DNA of 14,775 nucleotides. It comes from Anaerolineae bacterium. GTDB lineage: Bacteria; Chloroflexota; Anaerolineae; 4572-78; NAK82. The notes below the pieces were generated by a model. It had not been told where the DNA came from. It did no database searches and was given only the letters and a program-made list of their open reading frames with translations. The stretch covers positions 1-14,775 of the forward strand of contig JAUVRU010000013.1 in NCBI GenBank assembly GCA_030597485.1, written 5' to 3'. This document shows, piece by piece, positions 1 through 7,004 of this stretch (positions are counted from its first letter, which is position 1; each line of letters begins with the position of its first letter). Both the position numbers and the translations under genes were made by a program.

Positions 1-749
1 AGATCCGTCACTACCGCCCCGGCCAATGGCTGACCATTCGCGTCCAGAACCGAGATGGAGATCTGGTGTCCGCCCCGACAACCCCCATTCTCCTCTATCG
101 TCAGCATGCGGGCCTCTTTCACCACGAAGTCGACGGGAGGTGGCGTGGGGGTAGGGGTCTCAGTGGGTGGTGCCGGCGTGGCGGTTGGTGGCGGTGGGCC
201 TTCCGTGGGCGCAGCATTCTCCGCCGGGGGAGTTGGAGTGGAGTCCTCCGCCTGCTCGACGACCGGCGTGTCCGTCGGCCGTGGCGTGTGGGTTGGCGCC
301 GGGGTGGGTGTTGCGGTGGGCAGGGGAGTGAAGGTCAGCGTCGGCGGCGACGTTGGGGTGGCAACATATGCCACCATAGACTGGCTGCTGACATTGAGCC
401 CCTCAGCCAGACACACCAAGTCCATTGTGTCACGGTCACCTGCCCCACGGCCCTCCTGCACATATTTCTCGGCCAGGTAGGCGACATACTGCTCGGGGTT
501 GGCCACGTCCAGTTCGGTCAACCGCAGGTGTGCTCTGGCTACGTCGCCACCAGAACAGAACTCCGTGGCTACCATCACCACGAATTCTTCGGTATCGGAA
601 GGACTCAGATCACCGATTTCGGTGTTAGTGTACTCGACCGGCAGCAGCTGCCACCCGATAAACAGGCCAAACAACAGCCCGGCCAGGCAGCCCACAGGGC
701 CAATGGCAATCAGGATGAGAAGTTTTCGGTTTAGTTTGCGCATCTCCAT
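1..749 (-). CDS. Membrane-anchored Thr/Pro-rich surface protein, N-terminal part (cut by window edge)
   Basis: An uninterrupted frame of 249 codons runs from ATG at 749 (alternative ATG at 743) to the left edge without a stop, so the 3' end is missing. Residues about 8-32 form one hydrophobic helix (LLILIAIGP through LLFGLFIGW) after a basic start (MRKLNRK), which reads as an uncleaved signal anchor. Residues about 35-130 look like a small globular domain with several Cys. Residues about 135-205 are a low-complexity linker rich in Thr and Pro (TPTPAPTHTP-like), followed by the start of a probable beta-sandwich domain (C-x-G-H-x-I-S-I-x-V-L-D-x-N-G-Q-P-L-x-G). This layout is common in cell-surface proteins of Chloroflexi and other envelope-simple bacteria. 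No specific function is recognised. The repetitive GTGG-type plus-strand sequence at 130-340 is simply the reverse of the Thr/Pro codons. No strong Shine-Dalgarno sequence is visible before either start. Confidence 0.8.
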   Translation of the reverse strand, partial: MEMRKLNRKLLILIAIGPVGCLAGLLFGLFIGWQLLPVEYTNTEIGDLSPSDTEEFVVMVATEFCSGGDVARAHLRLTELDVANPEQYVAYLAEKYVQEGRGAGDRDTMDLVCLAEGLNVSSQSMVAYVATPTSPPTLTFTPLPTATPTPAPTHTPRPTDTPVVEQAEDSTPTPPAENAAPTEGPPPPTATPAPPTETPTPTPPPVDFVVKEARMLTIEENGGCRGGHQISISVLDANGQPLAGAVVTD

Positions 750-917
750 CTGTCACTGATGTGATCAGGCTTGTTCCAATCGGACTGTGTGTGGGGTGTT
801 CCCAGACCCCGCCAGATGCACTCAAGGGCCGGCTCCCGGCACAAGTATGCTTCTGTCACAGTTGCATTGTTATGAAACGCACCTGTCGTGTATTGGACAG
901 TCCTCGTTGACTTGCAG

Positions 918-1000
918 TGCCGGAGGTGGGAATCGAACCCACAAGGGCCAAGCCCACGCGAGTTTGAGTCGCGCGCGTCTGCCAATTCCGCCACTCCGGC
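918..1000 (-). tRNA. tRNA-Leu (anticodon CAA)
   Basis: The minus strand folds into a complete class II cloverleaf of 83 nt. The acceptor arms GCCGGAG and CTCCGGC pair perfectly, with discriminator A at 918. The anticodon stem CGCGA/TCGCG closes the 7-nt loop CTCAAAC, giving anticodon CAA, which reads UUG leucine codons. The long variable arm (GGGC/GCCC core) is as expected for tRNA-Leu, and the T arm is GTGGG TTCGATT CCCAC. CCA is not encoded after the discriminator, so it must be added by the CCA-adding enzyme. A strong promoter sits 17 nt upstream (1017-1045). Confidence 0.97.
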
Positions 1001-1016
1001 GCCAGAATCCAAAGCC

Positions 1017-1045
1017 AGTATAGACGAATCACGACTAATCGTCAA
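1017..1045 (-). promoter_or_regulatory. Sigma-70 type promoter of tRNA-Leu
   Basis: On the minus strand a -35 box TTGACG (1045-1040) and a -10 box TATACT (1022-1017) are separated by exactly 17 nt. Transcription should start near 1010, about 10 nt before the mature tRNA end. The match to the housekeeping consensus is 5/6 in each box. It could also drive the membrane-protein gene downstream at 749, because no clear terminator follows the tRNA. Confidence 0.8.
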
Positions 1046-1048
1046 ATT

Positions 1049-1160
1049 GGGACGGAGACCCCCGAAGATTGCCCGTACTGGCCAGGCTTGTCGGCAGATT
1101 CGACCTCGCGTCAGCCAGAATGGATGCAGGGGAATACAGAGATCCGGAAGTCTGGGGACT
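1049..1160 (+). repeat. Dispersed intergenic repeat, copy A (upstream of serS)
   Basis: This intergenic segment aligns without gaps over its first 82 nt to 10436-10517. I count 56 identical positions (about 68%) by eye. Similarity continues with a small gap to about 1160. Best conserved are GGGAC at the left end, CCCGAAG near 1062, and GTCAGCCAG-ATGG near 1110-1124. The two copies have the same orientation relative to the following gene. The minus-strand translations of the two copies also resemble each other (a shared P-A-S-I-L-A-D motif). Copy number in the genome and nature (decayed mobile element, RNA or mini-gene) are unknown. Confidence 0.6.
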
Positions 1161-1219
1161 CGCGCCGGGAGCAAGGATCCCGGCCTGACGCCCCCATAAT
1201 CGCAAGGTCCATACATCTG

Positions 1220-1249
1220 TTATGCAATCATACGGTTTTCTGCTATACT
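1220..1249 (+). promoter_or_regulatory. serS: Probable serS promoter
   Basis: A good -10 box TATACT lies at 1244-1249. The best -35 candidate is the weak TTATGC at 1220-1225 with an 18-nt spacer. This would place the start of transcription near 1256 and give a short leader of about 45 nt before the serS ATG at 1302. No T-box signature is visible between the tRNA gene and serS. Confidence 0.5.
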
Positions 1250-1301
1250 GATGCCGCATATGGGCCCCGGCGCTCACCTTCTGACGGAGAGAGGTAAACA
1301 T

Positions 1302-2585
1302 ATGCTAGATATGGCATTCATCCGCGAGAACCCGGATCTGGTCAAAGAAGCCCTGATCAAACTCAATGCCGATGCACCAGTCGATGAAATCCTGGAACTG
1401 GACCGCAAGCGACGTGCGCTGCTACGAGAGACCGAGGAACTGCGGGCGGAGCGCAACGCTGGCTCCAAGCAGATCGGAAACCTGATGCGCGAAGGCCAGC
1501 CCGACGAGGCCGAGGCCCTGAAACAGCGGATGAGCGAGATCGGCGACCGCATCGGGGAACTGGACGAGGCGCTGCGCCAGGTGGAACCAGAATTGCGCGA
1601 GAAATTGCTGTGGGTGCCCAACATGCCGCATCCCAGCGTGCCGGTCGGACCGGATGAATCCCACAATGTCGTTGTCCGCCAGTGGGGAGAGCCACGCCAG
1701 TTTGACTTCGAGCCGTTGCCGCATTGGGACCTGGGCGAAACGCTGGGCATCATTGACTTCGAACGGGGTGTGAAGATGAGCGGCACCCGCTTCTACGTGC
1801 TCAAAGGGGCAGGTGCCACCTTACACCGGGCGCTGACCAACTGGTTCATTGACGTAGGCACCCGCGATCACGGTTACACCGAGATATATCCACCTTTTAT
1901 GGTACATGCGGAAGCGATGGTGGGCGCTGCTCACCTACCAAAGTTCCGCGACAACATGTACTACGACGCCGAGGAGGACTTCTGGTTCATTGGCACAGCT
2001 GAGGTGCCGCTGACCAACTTTCATCGCGACGAGATTCTTGGCGGGGATCAATTGCCTATCAAACTGCTGGCCCATACCCCCTGTTTCCGTCGCGAGAAGA
2101 TGAGCGCTGGGCGCGATGTGCGTGGCATCAAGCGCGTGCACCAATTTGAGAAGGTGGAGATGTACCTGTTCACCACCCCCGATACCGGCTACGACGAGCT
2201 GGAAACCCTGGTCTCTGATGCGGAGGATTTGGTACGACGCCTGGATATTCCCTGCCGCGTGGTGGAGATGTGCACCGGTGATTTGGGATTCGCCGCGGCC
2301 AAGAAATATGACATCGAGGCTTGGTGCCCGGGGAGCAACGAGTGGACGGAGGTCAGCTCATGCAGCAACGTGACCGACTTCCAGGCACGGCGGGCCAACA
2401 TCCGTTTCCGACGCCAGTCGAAGGCAAGACCGGAATTCGTGCACACACTCAATGGGTCAGCCCTGCCGCCGGGACGGATGATGATTGCGGTGATGGAGAA
2501 ATATCAGCAAGAGGACGGCACCATCACCGTGCCGGAAGTCCTGAGACCCTATATGGGTGGTCTGGAAGCCATTGACGGAAGATGA
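1302..2585 (+). CDS. serS: Seryl-tRNA synthetase (SerRS)
   Basis: This enzyme charges tRNA-Ser (and tRNA-Sec where present) with serine in the cytoplasm. The 427-residue protein has the normal family length. The N-terminus M-L-D-x-x-F-I-R-E-N-P is diagnostic. Residues about 25-105 are the charged coiled-coil arm that grips the long variable arm of tRNA-Ser. The class II catalytic core follows: the T-A-E-V-P-L-T segment, motif 2 (C-F-R-R-E ... S-A-G-R-D-x-R-G ... H-Q-F-x-K-V-E), the E-x-S-S-C-S-N segment and motif 3 (N-G-S-A-L-P-P-G-R). The ATG at 1302 is preferred over an in-frame ATG at 1251 because the conserved N-terminus begins there and GGAGAGAGG lies 7 nt upstream. The gene appears monocistronic and converges with mgtE. 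Confidence 0.97.
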   Translation: MLDMAFIRENPDLVKEALIKLNADAPVDEILELDRKRRALLRETEELRAERNAGSKQIGNLMREGQPDEAEALKQRMSEIGDRIGELDEALRQVEPELREKLLWVPNMPHPSVPVGPDESHNVVVRQWGEPRQFDFEPLPHWDLGETLGIIDFERGVKMSGTRFYVLKGAGATLHRALTNWFIDVGTRDHGYTEIYPPFMVHAEAMVGAAHLPKFRDNMYYDAEEDFWFIGTAEVPLTNFHRDEILGGDQLPIKLLAHTPCFRREKMSAGRDVRGIKRVHQFEKVEMYLFTTPDTGYDELETLVSDAEDLVRRLDIPCRVVEMCTGDLGFAAAKKYDIEAWCPGSNEWTEVSSCSNVTDFQARRANIRFRRQSKARPEFVHTLNGSALPPGRMMIAVMEKYQQEDGTITVPEVLRPYMGGLEAIDGR

Positions 2586-2658
2586 TGGCATCGCCCATGT
2601 CCAAGGATCCGGGTGACTTCCTGGTCCAAGAGGATCTGCCGGCAGCTGCTCCTAGCCT

Positions 2659-4008
2659 TCACAATCCCAGAATCAGTCGCGCCATAAGGAAATAGATGAG
2701 CAGGCCGGTCGCATCTACCAGCGTGCTCATGAGCGGGCCGGACACAAGAGCGGGATCGATTCGCAGCTTGGTCGCCAACAGGGGCAGAATCGCGCCCATG
2801 CCGTTGGCCCACACCACGATGGCAAGAACGGCCAGGGAGACTGTGGCAGCCAGCGCCTGCGTCGTGCCCCACGTGATGGCGCGCACGTAGGCAGCTACGG
2901 CCATGAGGACTCCCAACAAGATGCCCGTGCGCAGCTCGTGCCACAGGGTGCGGGCGGCATCCCCGAAGTCGATATCTCCCACCGCCAGAGCGCGAATGAT
3001 GGTGCTGGTGGTCTGCGAGCCGGCATTTCCGCCAGTGCCTATCAGCAGGGGCACAAAGAACATCAGAGCCACCACGGATTTGAGGTCGTCTTCGAAAAAC
3101 CGCAACACGCTGCCGGTCAATGTGCCGGTGACGAAGAGCAACAGCAGCCAACCAACACGCTTGCGGGTGACGGTGAAGACGTCGCTATCCAGATAGGATC
3201 GGCCCAATGGCTCAGCACCGCCCAGGCGCTGAATGTCCTCGGTTGTCTCCTCCTCCAGCACATCAATCAGGTCGTCAACGGTGATCACACCCAGGAGCAC
3301 ATCCCCAGAATCCACTACCGGCAATGCCAGCAGATCGTAGCGGGCCATCAACCGGGCGCACTCTTCCTGATCGGTGCCAGCTGGAACGGAGATGACCTTC
3401 GGGTCCATGATCTGGACGATGGGCGTGGCTGGGTCGGCTGTGACCAGCCGGCGCAGGCTAACCACGCCGCGCAGCCTGCCCTGCTGATCCACCACGAACA
3501 GGTAGTAGATCGTTTCCGCCTCTGGTTTCCACGAGCGGATGGACTGGATGGCCTCGGCCGCCGTCATGCGCTGGCGCAGCACCAGAAACTCGGAGGTCAT
3601 CAACCCGCCGGCACTGTCATCGGGGTGCAGCAACAGGGGTCGCAGCTCATCCGCATCCTCCAGGCCGTCCAACACAACCTGTGCCTTCTCGGGCTGGATG
3701 TCACCCAGCAGGTCGGCTGCCTCGTCGGGTTCCATCTCGTCCACAATGCGGATGACTGTCTCGGTCGCCAGGCCCTCCACCAGCTCAGCCGCCTCTTCGT
3801 CGGCCAACTCCTCCAGGATATCAGCCGAGTCGGCCGGGTCCAGGGTGGGCAAGAGTGCTATCTGGTGTTCGTCGTCTAACTCGGCGAAAAGGTCAGCCTG
3901 GTCGGGCGGGCGCAAGGCCTCGATGATGGCCGCGGCTTCGCCCAGATCATCATTCTCCAGAGCGGCACGCAGGTGCGCCAATACAGTGTCCAGGACAGGG
4001 GTTTGCAT
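2659..4008 (-). CDS. mgtE: MgtE-family magnesium transporter
   Basis: This is an inner-membrane, magnesium-gated magnesium channel/transporter that works as a homodimer. The 449-residue length is typical. Domains in order are an acidic helical MgtE_N domain (about 1-125), a pair of CBS domains (about 130-255), a plug-helix region, and five transmembrane helices (about 275-449). Family signatures are visible: P-L-L-I-G-T-G-G-N-A-G-S-Q in the membrane domain, and A-N-G-M-G-A-I-L-P and L-V-D-A-T-G-L-L-I-Y-F near the C-terminus. The latter carries the Asp that binds magnesium in the pore of characterised MgtE. ATG 4008 is chosen over an in-frame upstream start at 4062 because a perfect GGAGGTG lies 5 nt before it (4020-4014). 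That Shine-Dalgarno sequence is locked in a strong hairpin (see leader). Convergent with serS. Confidence 0.95.
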   Translation of the reverse strand: MQTPVLDTVLAHLRAALENDDLGEAAAIIEALRPPDQADLFAELDDEHQIALLPTLDPADSADILEELADEEAAELVEGLATETVIRIVDEMEPDEAADLLGDIQPEKAQVVLDGLEDADELRPLLLHPDDSAGGLMTSEFLVLRQRMTAAEAIQSIRSWKPEAETIYYLFVVDQQGRLRGVVSLRRLVTADPATPIVQIMDPKVISVPAGTDQEECARLMARYDLLALPVVDSGDVLLGVITVDDLIDVLEEETTEDIQRLGGAEPLGRSYLDSDVFTVTRKRVGWLLLLFVTGTLTGSVLRFFEDDLKSVVALMFFVPLLIGTGGNAGSQTTSTIIRALAVGDIDFGDAARTLWHELRTGILLGVLMAVAAYVRAITWGTTQALAATVSLAVLAIVVWANGMGAILPLLATKLRIDPALVSGPLMSTLVDATGLLIYFLMARLILGL

Positions 4009-4178
4009 CGAAACACCTCCAAGGGTGAACCCCCTCGGAGGTGGCGACCAGCGGGGATACAACCTACCAGCGAGGGAGCCGGACTACATGACTGCTAGGC
4101 AAAGGGTAGGACATGCGTCCTTTGCTACGTGATGCAGATTCGTCTTCCAACTTAATCACCATCCTGCACGTGGCTACG
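4009..4178 (-). promoter_or_regulatory. Structured mgtE 5' leader with Shine-Dalgarno-sequestering hairpin
   Basis: The leader from the predicted transcription start (about 4178) to the mgtE start is roughly 170 nt and has several stems. Stem 1: GTGCAG (4169-4164) with CTGCAT (4137-4132), one G-U pair. Stem 2: 4125-4099, where GCAAAGG can pair with CCTTTGC or AGGAC with GTCCT. Final stem: CACCTCCGAGGG (4043-4032) pairs with CCCTTGGAGGTG (4025-4014), 12 continuous pairs with one G-U and a 6-nt loop, and its 3' arm contains the whole mgtE Shine-Dalgarno. A GGTAGGTTG stretch at 4068-4060 could compete for the anti-Shine-Dalgarno arm with two bulged U. This is the layout of a translational riboswitch or other ON/OFF leader. 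A magnesium signal is inferred from the gene only, and I do not see the conserved M-box core sequence. Confidence 0.6.
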
Positions 4179-4184
4179 ACGCCC

Positions 4185-4213
4185 ATTCTAGACGCGTCCA
4201 GGCCAAAAGTCAA
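4185..4213 (-). promoter_or_regulatory. mgtE: mgtE promoter
   Basis: On the minus strand the -35 box TTGACT (4213-4208) and -10 box TAGAAT (4190-4185) are separated by 17 nt, a good housekeeping-sigma promoter. The predicted start near 4178 defines a leader of about 170 nt, unusually long for a simple transporter gene. Confidence 0.7.
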
Positions 4214-4256
4214 TTGTGTGAGCGTGGCACGGATTTGGGAGAGTAGGGAACGCGCG

Positions 4257-4285
4257 ATAGAGACGTTCCGGCGGAACGTCTCTAT
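4257..4285. repeat. Perfect palindrome, 13-bp arms
   Basis: The arms ATAGAGACGTTCC (4257-4269) and GGAACGTCTCTAT (4273-4285) are exact reverse complements around a 3-nt GGC centre. Unlike a terminator it has no dedicated T-run. It lies between the divergent promoters of mgtE and the TPR gene. Repeats with AGAGACGTT...AACGTCTCT arms are, as I recall, abundant intergenic elements in some cyanobacteria and other bacteria, so this is probably one copy of a REP/MITE-like family. A second short inverted repeat (CCCTGGG 4292-4298, CCCAGGG 4301-4307) follows directly. Confidence 0.85.
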
Positions 4286-4648
4286 TCTCACCCCTGGGCA
4301 CCCAGGGAACGCCCACATCTCCTCACGTGCTCCCGGCAACCCTCGAAGAACACGGCACAGCCCGATAGGCCATCCCGGCCATTTTCTAAGCGGACGCTAT
4401 TGTGGTATACTTTGCCTAGACGAATGCTGGCATTTGCTGCCAGATCTGTGATGTTCGACCAGGCGGAAAACAGGCTGTACGCGCAAAAAGGCATCCTGGC
4501 TTTCTTGGTGGCCGATCAACCGTGACTCAATGGTGAGGTTGGCTGGGGAAGCGACTCGGACTTCGTTTGCATAAGCGTCTCATGCTCCTGTCGGACCTTG
4601 CCTTTGATAGAGCTGGACCGATCCGCGTATTGGACCAGGAGGGGTTGG
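4286..4648 (+). other. Intergenic region and leader of the TPR gene
   Basis: I see no convincing gene in this stretch of about 360 nt. It holds the CCCTGGG/CCCAGGG inverted repeat (4292-4307), then the promoter at 4402-4411, then a leader of about 230 nt. The leader starts with a hairpin CTGGCA (4427-4432) / TGCCAG (4438-4443) with a 5-nt loop, some 10 nt after the predicted transcription start. The remainder has no recognisable riboswitch. An in-frame extension of the TPR gene back to TTG 4598 exists but is unlikely (see that gene). Confidence 0.5.
4402..4411 (+). promoter_or_regulatory. Extended -10 promoter of the TPR-cdaA-cdaR operon
   Basis: TATACT at 4406-4411 is preceded by TGG, giving the extended -10 pattern TGnTATACT. 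The upstream -35 is weak (TTTTCT near 4382-4387, 18-nt spacer), as is often the case with extended -10 promoters. Predicted transcription start is about 4418. It would serve the TPR gene and, by read-through, cdaA and cdaR. Confidence 0.5.
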
Positions 4649-6928
4649 GTGGCTGGCGATCGCGAGACCTATGCACGCGCCATGCGGATAGCGGCCGACC
4701 ACAGCAGGAAGGGCAACTGGAAAGCGGCTGGCCCCGCCTACAGGCAAGCCATTATAGAGTTTCCCCAAGACCTGGCCGCGACGCTGGGATTGGGCGACAC
4801 ATCCCTGGAAGTGGGCCAGCTGCAATCCGGGCTCGAGGCTCTCCAGCGGGCAGCGCCGCTGGCCCCGGAGGATACCGAAGTGTTGTCCAGCCTGGCCGAT
4901 GTTCGGGAACGGCTGGGTATGCTGGAACAGGCGTCGGTCACCTGTACCCGAATGGGCAGCATCCTTGCCCGACAGAACCGGTTGGAGGAAGCCGCCGATC
5001 TCTGGATGCGTGCCTCTCGTCTGGTCCCTGATCAGATTGAAGTATGTGAGTGGCTGGCCCGGACCTTGGAGAAGATTGGTCGGCCAGCACAGGCTGCCGC
5101 TGAGTATGCTACTCTGGCCAACATTGCCGAACGTCGGGGCAACGGTGAGCTGGTCGCCCGGTGCTACCACGAAGCACTCCGGCTGGATCCAGGTAACAAC
5201 CAGCTGCAAATGCGTCTGGCTTCGTTGCAATCCACGGTGCCTCTGTCACCGGGTGCAACGATCCTACAGAACGGGCACACATCCCAGCCAACTGACGTGC
5301 TGCCAGGGGACGAGGAAAACATGCTTGACTTCGAGAGTTTGGTGGAGGAGGAACACGTGGGCGAACACAGCCCCCTCGATCAGGCCGAGCGGCGGGCATT
5401 ACAAGAGCTGGCAGACCTGCTCTTCGCAGTGGGCACCGATAGCGGTCCCAATCCGATGATTGCCGCTGCCATTGGCCAGTCGATTGACCAACAGACGCGT
5501 GGGTTATTTGACGACGCTATCGAGAGCCTTCGCCAGGCCATTGACGCCGGGTTGAGCCGCACCGCCGCCTACTTCCACCTGGGTGCCCTGTACTATGAGC
5601 GCGGACATCACGACAACGCCATAGAGTCTTTTCGCCATTCAATGCGCGACAAGGAATATACACTGGGCTCGCACTATGGCCTGGGCCTCACCTATCACGC
5701 CGCCGGCAATGTCGATAGAGCATTGGAGCATTTCATCGAAGTAGCCAAAATGGTGGATTTGGCGGACGCCTCCCCCGAGCAGGCAGGCCAGTTGACTATG
5801 GCCTACCAGCGGCTCACCGACAGCTACATCGCCAAGGGCGACACTGAAGAGGCCAGCGTCTTCGCCCAGACGCTGTTTCAGTTCTTCTCCGACCGTGATT
5901 GGGAAGAGGAATCCCGCCAGGCACGCCGTGCTATGGACAGCATATCGGAGAACAACGACGCGATGGCACTGGCTGAGTATTTGGAAACCCCGGAGACCGA
6001 GATCACTGTCACCACCCTTGCTCTTACTGCCGAGTACATGCAGCGCAACATGCTGATGACGGCGGTGGAGGAATGCTACCGGGCGATCCAAAAGGCCCCT
6101 GCCAGCCTTCGTCTGTACGCTCGCCTGGCTGACATTTTGATGATGCAGGGACGCACTCGGCAGGCCATTACCATGTTCCTGACCATCGCTGACACGTACC
6201 AGGTACGCGGCGAAATCCAAAACGCAACCAACATCTATCAGGAGATCCTCAACCAGGCTCCGATGGACGTTCAGGCACGCGCCCGGCTAATTGAACTGCT
6301 GGTGGATGAAGATGAGATTGAACAGGCACTGGAGCACTACCTGATCCTGGCAGACACGTACTATCAGACAGCCGAAGTGGAACGGGCGCTGACGGTTTAT
6401 GGCGAAGCGTTGGGGCTGGTTTCCAGATCGTCCAATCAAAGGGCCTGGGAAACCGATATCTTGTACCATATGGGTGACATCTTCGAGCAGCGCGTGGAAT
6501 GGGCACGCGCCATCGCCGCATACGAGTCGATTGTGGCCATCGCACCCCGGGACGAGCGCGCCCTGCTTGAGCTGACGTACCTCTATTTCAAGCAAGGACA
6601 AAGAGAGAAAGCCTTGCGCGCGCTCGACACGTGGCTGGATGTACACAGAAAAGCGGGCGCAACCCAGACGCTCCTGGAGGTATTGCAGGAGGTGACCCAA
6701 GCCTTTCCTGAGGAATCTGAACTGCATGCCAGGTTGGCCTCTGCATGTGTGGACTGCGGGCTGACCCGGCAGGCGATTGACGAATACGCCGCCGTGGGGA
6801 AGATGCAGCTGGAGGCAGGGCAGCGTGCGGAAGCGGTCCGCACCATCCAGACCATCATCGATCTGGGTCCTGAAGAAGTAGACGAGTATCGACAGCTCCT
6901 TGCCAGGATGAGGAGTGGCGGCTCCTAG
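4649..6928 (+). CDS. Large tetratricopeptide-repeat protein of unknown function
   Basis: The 759-residue protein consists almost wholly of helical TPR-like repeats, with no signal peptide or membrane segment, so it is probably a cytoplasmic scaffold. A first repeat array covers about residues 5-190 (for example A-A-x-x-Y-A-T-L-A, A-R-C-Y-H-E-A-L-R-L-D-P). An acidic, poorly structured linker (about 200-250, with D-F-E-S-L-V-E-E-E) separates it from a longer array at about 270-750 (for example D-D-A-I-E-S-L-R-Q-A, A-Y-F-H-L-G-A-L-Y-Y-E-R-G, A-I-A-A-Y-E-S-I-V-A-I-A-P). GTG 4649 is chosen because AGGAGG lies 6 nt upstream, and tsaE in this window has an almost identical start context; TTG 4598 has no such site. 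cdaA follows 178 nt downstream on the same strand. Its role is unknown; a link with c-di-AMP signalling is only suggested by position. Confidence 0.9.
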   Translation: MAGDRETYARAMRIAADHSRKGNWKAAGPAYRQAIIEFPQDLAATLGLGDTSLEVGQLQSGLEALQRAAPLAPEDTEVLSSLADVRERLGMLEQASVTCTRMGSILARQNRLEEAADLWMRASRLVPDQIEVCEWLARTLEKIGRPAQAAAEYATLANIAERRGNGELVARCYHEALRLDPGNNQLQMRLASLQSTVPLSPGATILQNGHTSQPTDVLPGDEENMLDFESLVEEEHVGEHSPLDQAERRALQELADLLFAVGTDSGPNPMIAAAIGQSIDQQTRGLFDDAIESLRQAIDAGLSRTAAYFHLGALYYERGHHDNAIESFRHSMRDKEYTLGSHYGLGLTYHAAGNVDRALEHFIEVAKMVDLADASPEQAGQLTMAYQRLTDSYIAKGDTEEASVFAQTLFQFFSDRDWEEESRQARRAMDSISENNDAMALAEYLETPETEITVTTLALTAEYMQRNMLMTAVEECYRAIQKAPASLRLYARLADILMMQGRTRQAITMFLTIADTYQVRGEIQNATNIYQEILNQAPMDVQARARLIELLVDEDEIEQALEHYLILADTYYQTAEVERALTVYGEALGLVSRSSNQRAWETDILYHMGDIFEQRVEWARAIAAYESIVAIAPRDERALLELTYLYFKQGQREKALRALDTWLDVHRKAGATQTLLEVLQEVTQAFPEESELHARLASACVDCGLTRQAIDEYAAVGKMQLEAGQRAEAVRTIQTIIDLGPEEVDEYRQLLARMRSGGS

Positions 6929-6971
6929 CCGACCCCGTCAGGCGGATACGTGACATGTTCTTGGGTCTCCG

Positions 6972-7004
6972 CAACCTGTTGGCCAGCCAGGTCTCAACAG
7001 GTTG
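6972..7004 (+). repeat. Inverted repeat between the TPR gene and cdaA
   Basis: CAACCTGTTG (6972-6981) and CAACAGGTTG (6995-7004) are perfect 10-nt reverse complements separated by 13 nt. A second small hairpin (TGGAG/CTCCA around 7003-7015) overlaps its right side. There is no T-run, so this is not a standard intrinsic terminator. It may be an operator, an mRNA processing or stabilising element, or an attenuating structure in the leader of cdaA. The known ydaO-type c-di-AMP riboswitch is not recognisable here. Confidence 0.6.

Noticed and set aside
130..340. Possible tandem repeat or CRISPR-like sequence in the GTGG-rich stretch
   Set aside because: The pattern is irregular, lacks direct repeats with spacers, and is fully explained by Thr/Pro codons of the minus-strand gene.
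1035..1301. Minus-strand ORF (88 codons) carrying the P-A-S-I-L-A-D segment of the dispersed repeat
   Set aside because: Its start overlaps the serS ribosome site and start codon region and it has no Shine-Dalgarno; the counterpart at 10281-10577 also lacks one. Kept only as part of the repeat finding.
1001..1301. T-box riboswitch upstream of serS
   Set aside because: A T-box motif of the AGGGTGGnACCGCG type and a terminator/antiterminator pair are not visible, and the predicted serS leader is only about 45 nt.
2586..2658. Bidirectional terminator between serS and mgtE
   Set aside because: Short palindromes occur (CTGCCGGCAG at 2636-2645, GCAGCTGC) but no stem is followed by a T-run on either strand, so a terminator cannot be supported.
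2938..3879. Long open frame (313 codons) on the plus strand
   Set aside because: It is antisense to mgtE, whose minus-strand product is an unmistakable transporter; the antisense frame shows no family motif and follows from GC-rich codon use.
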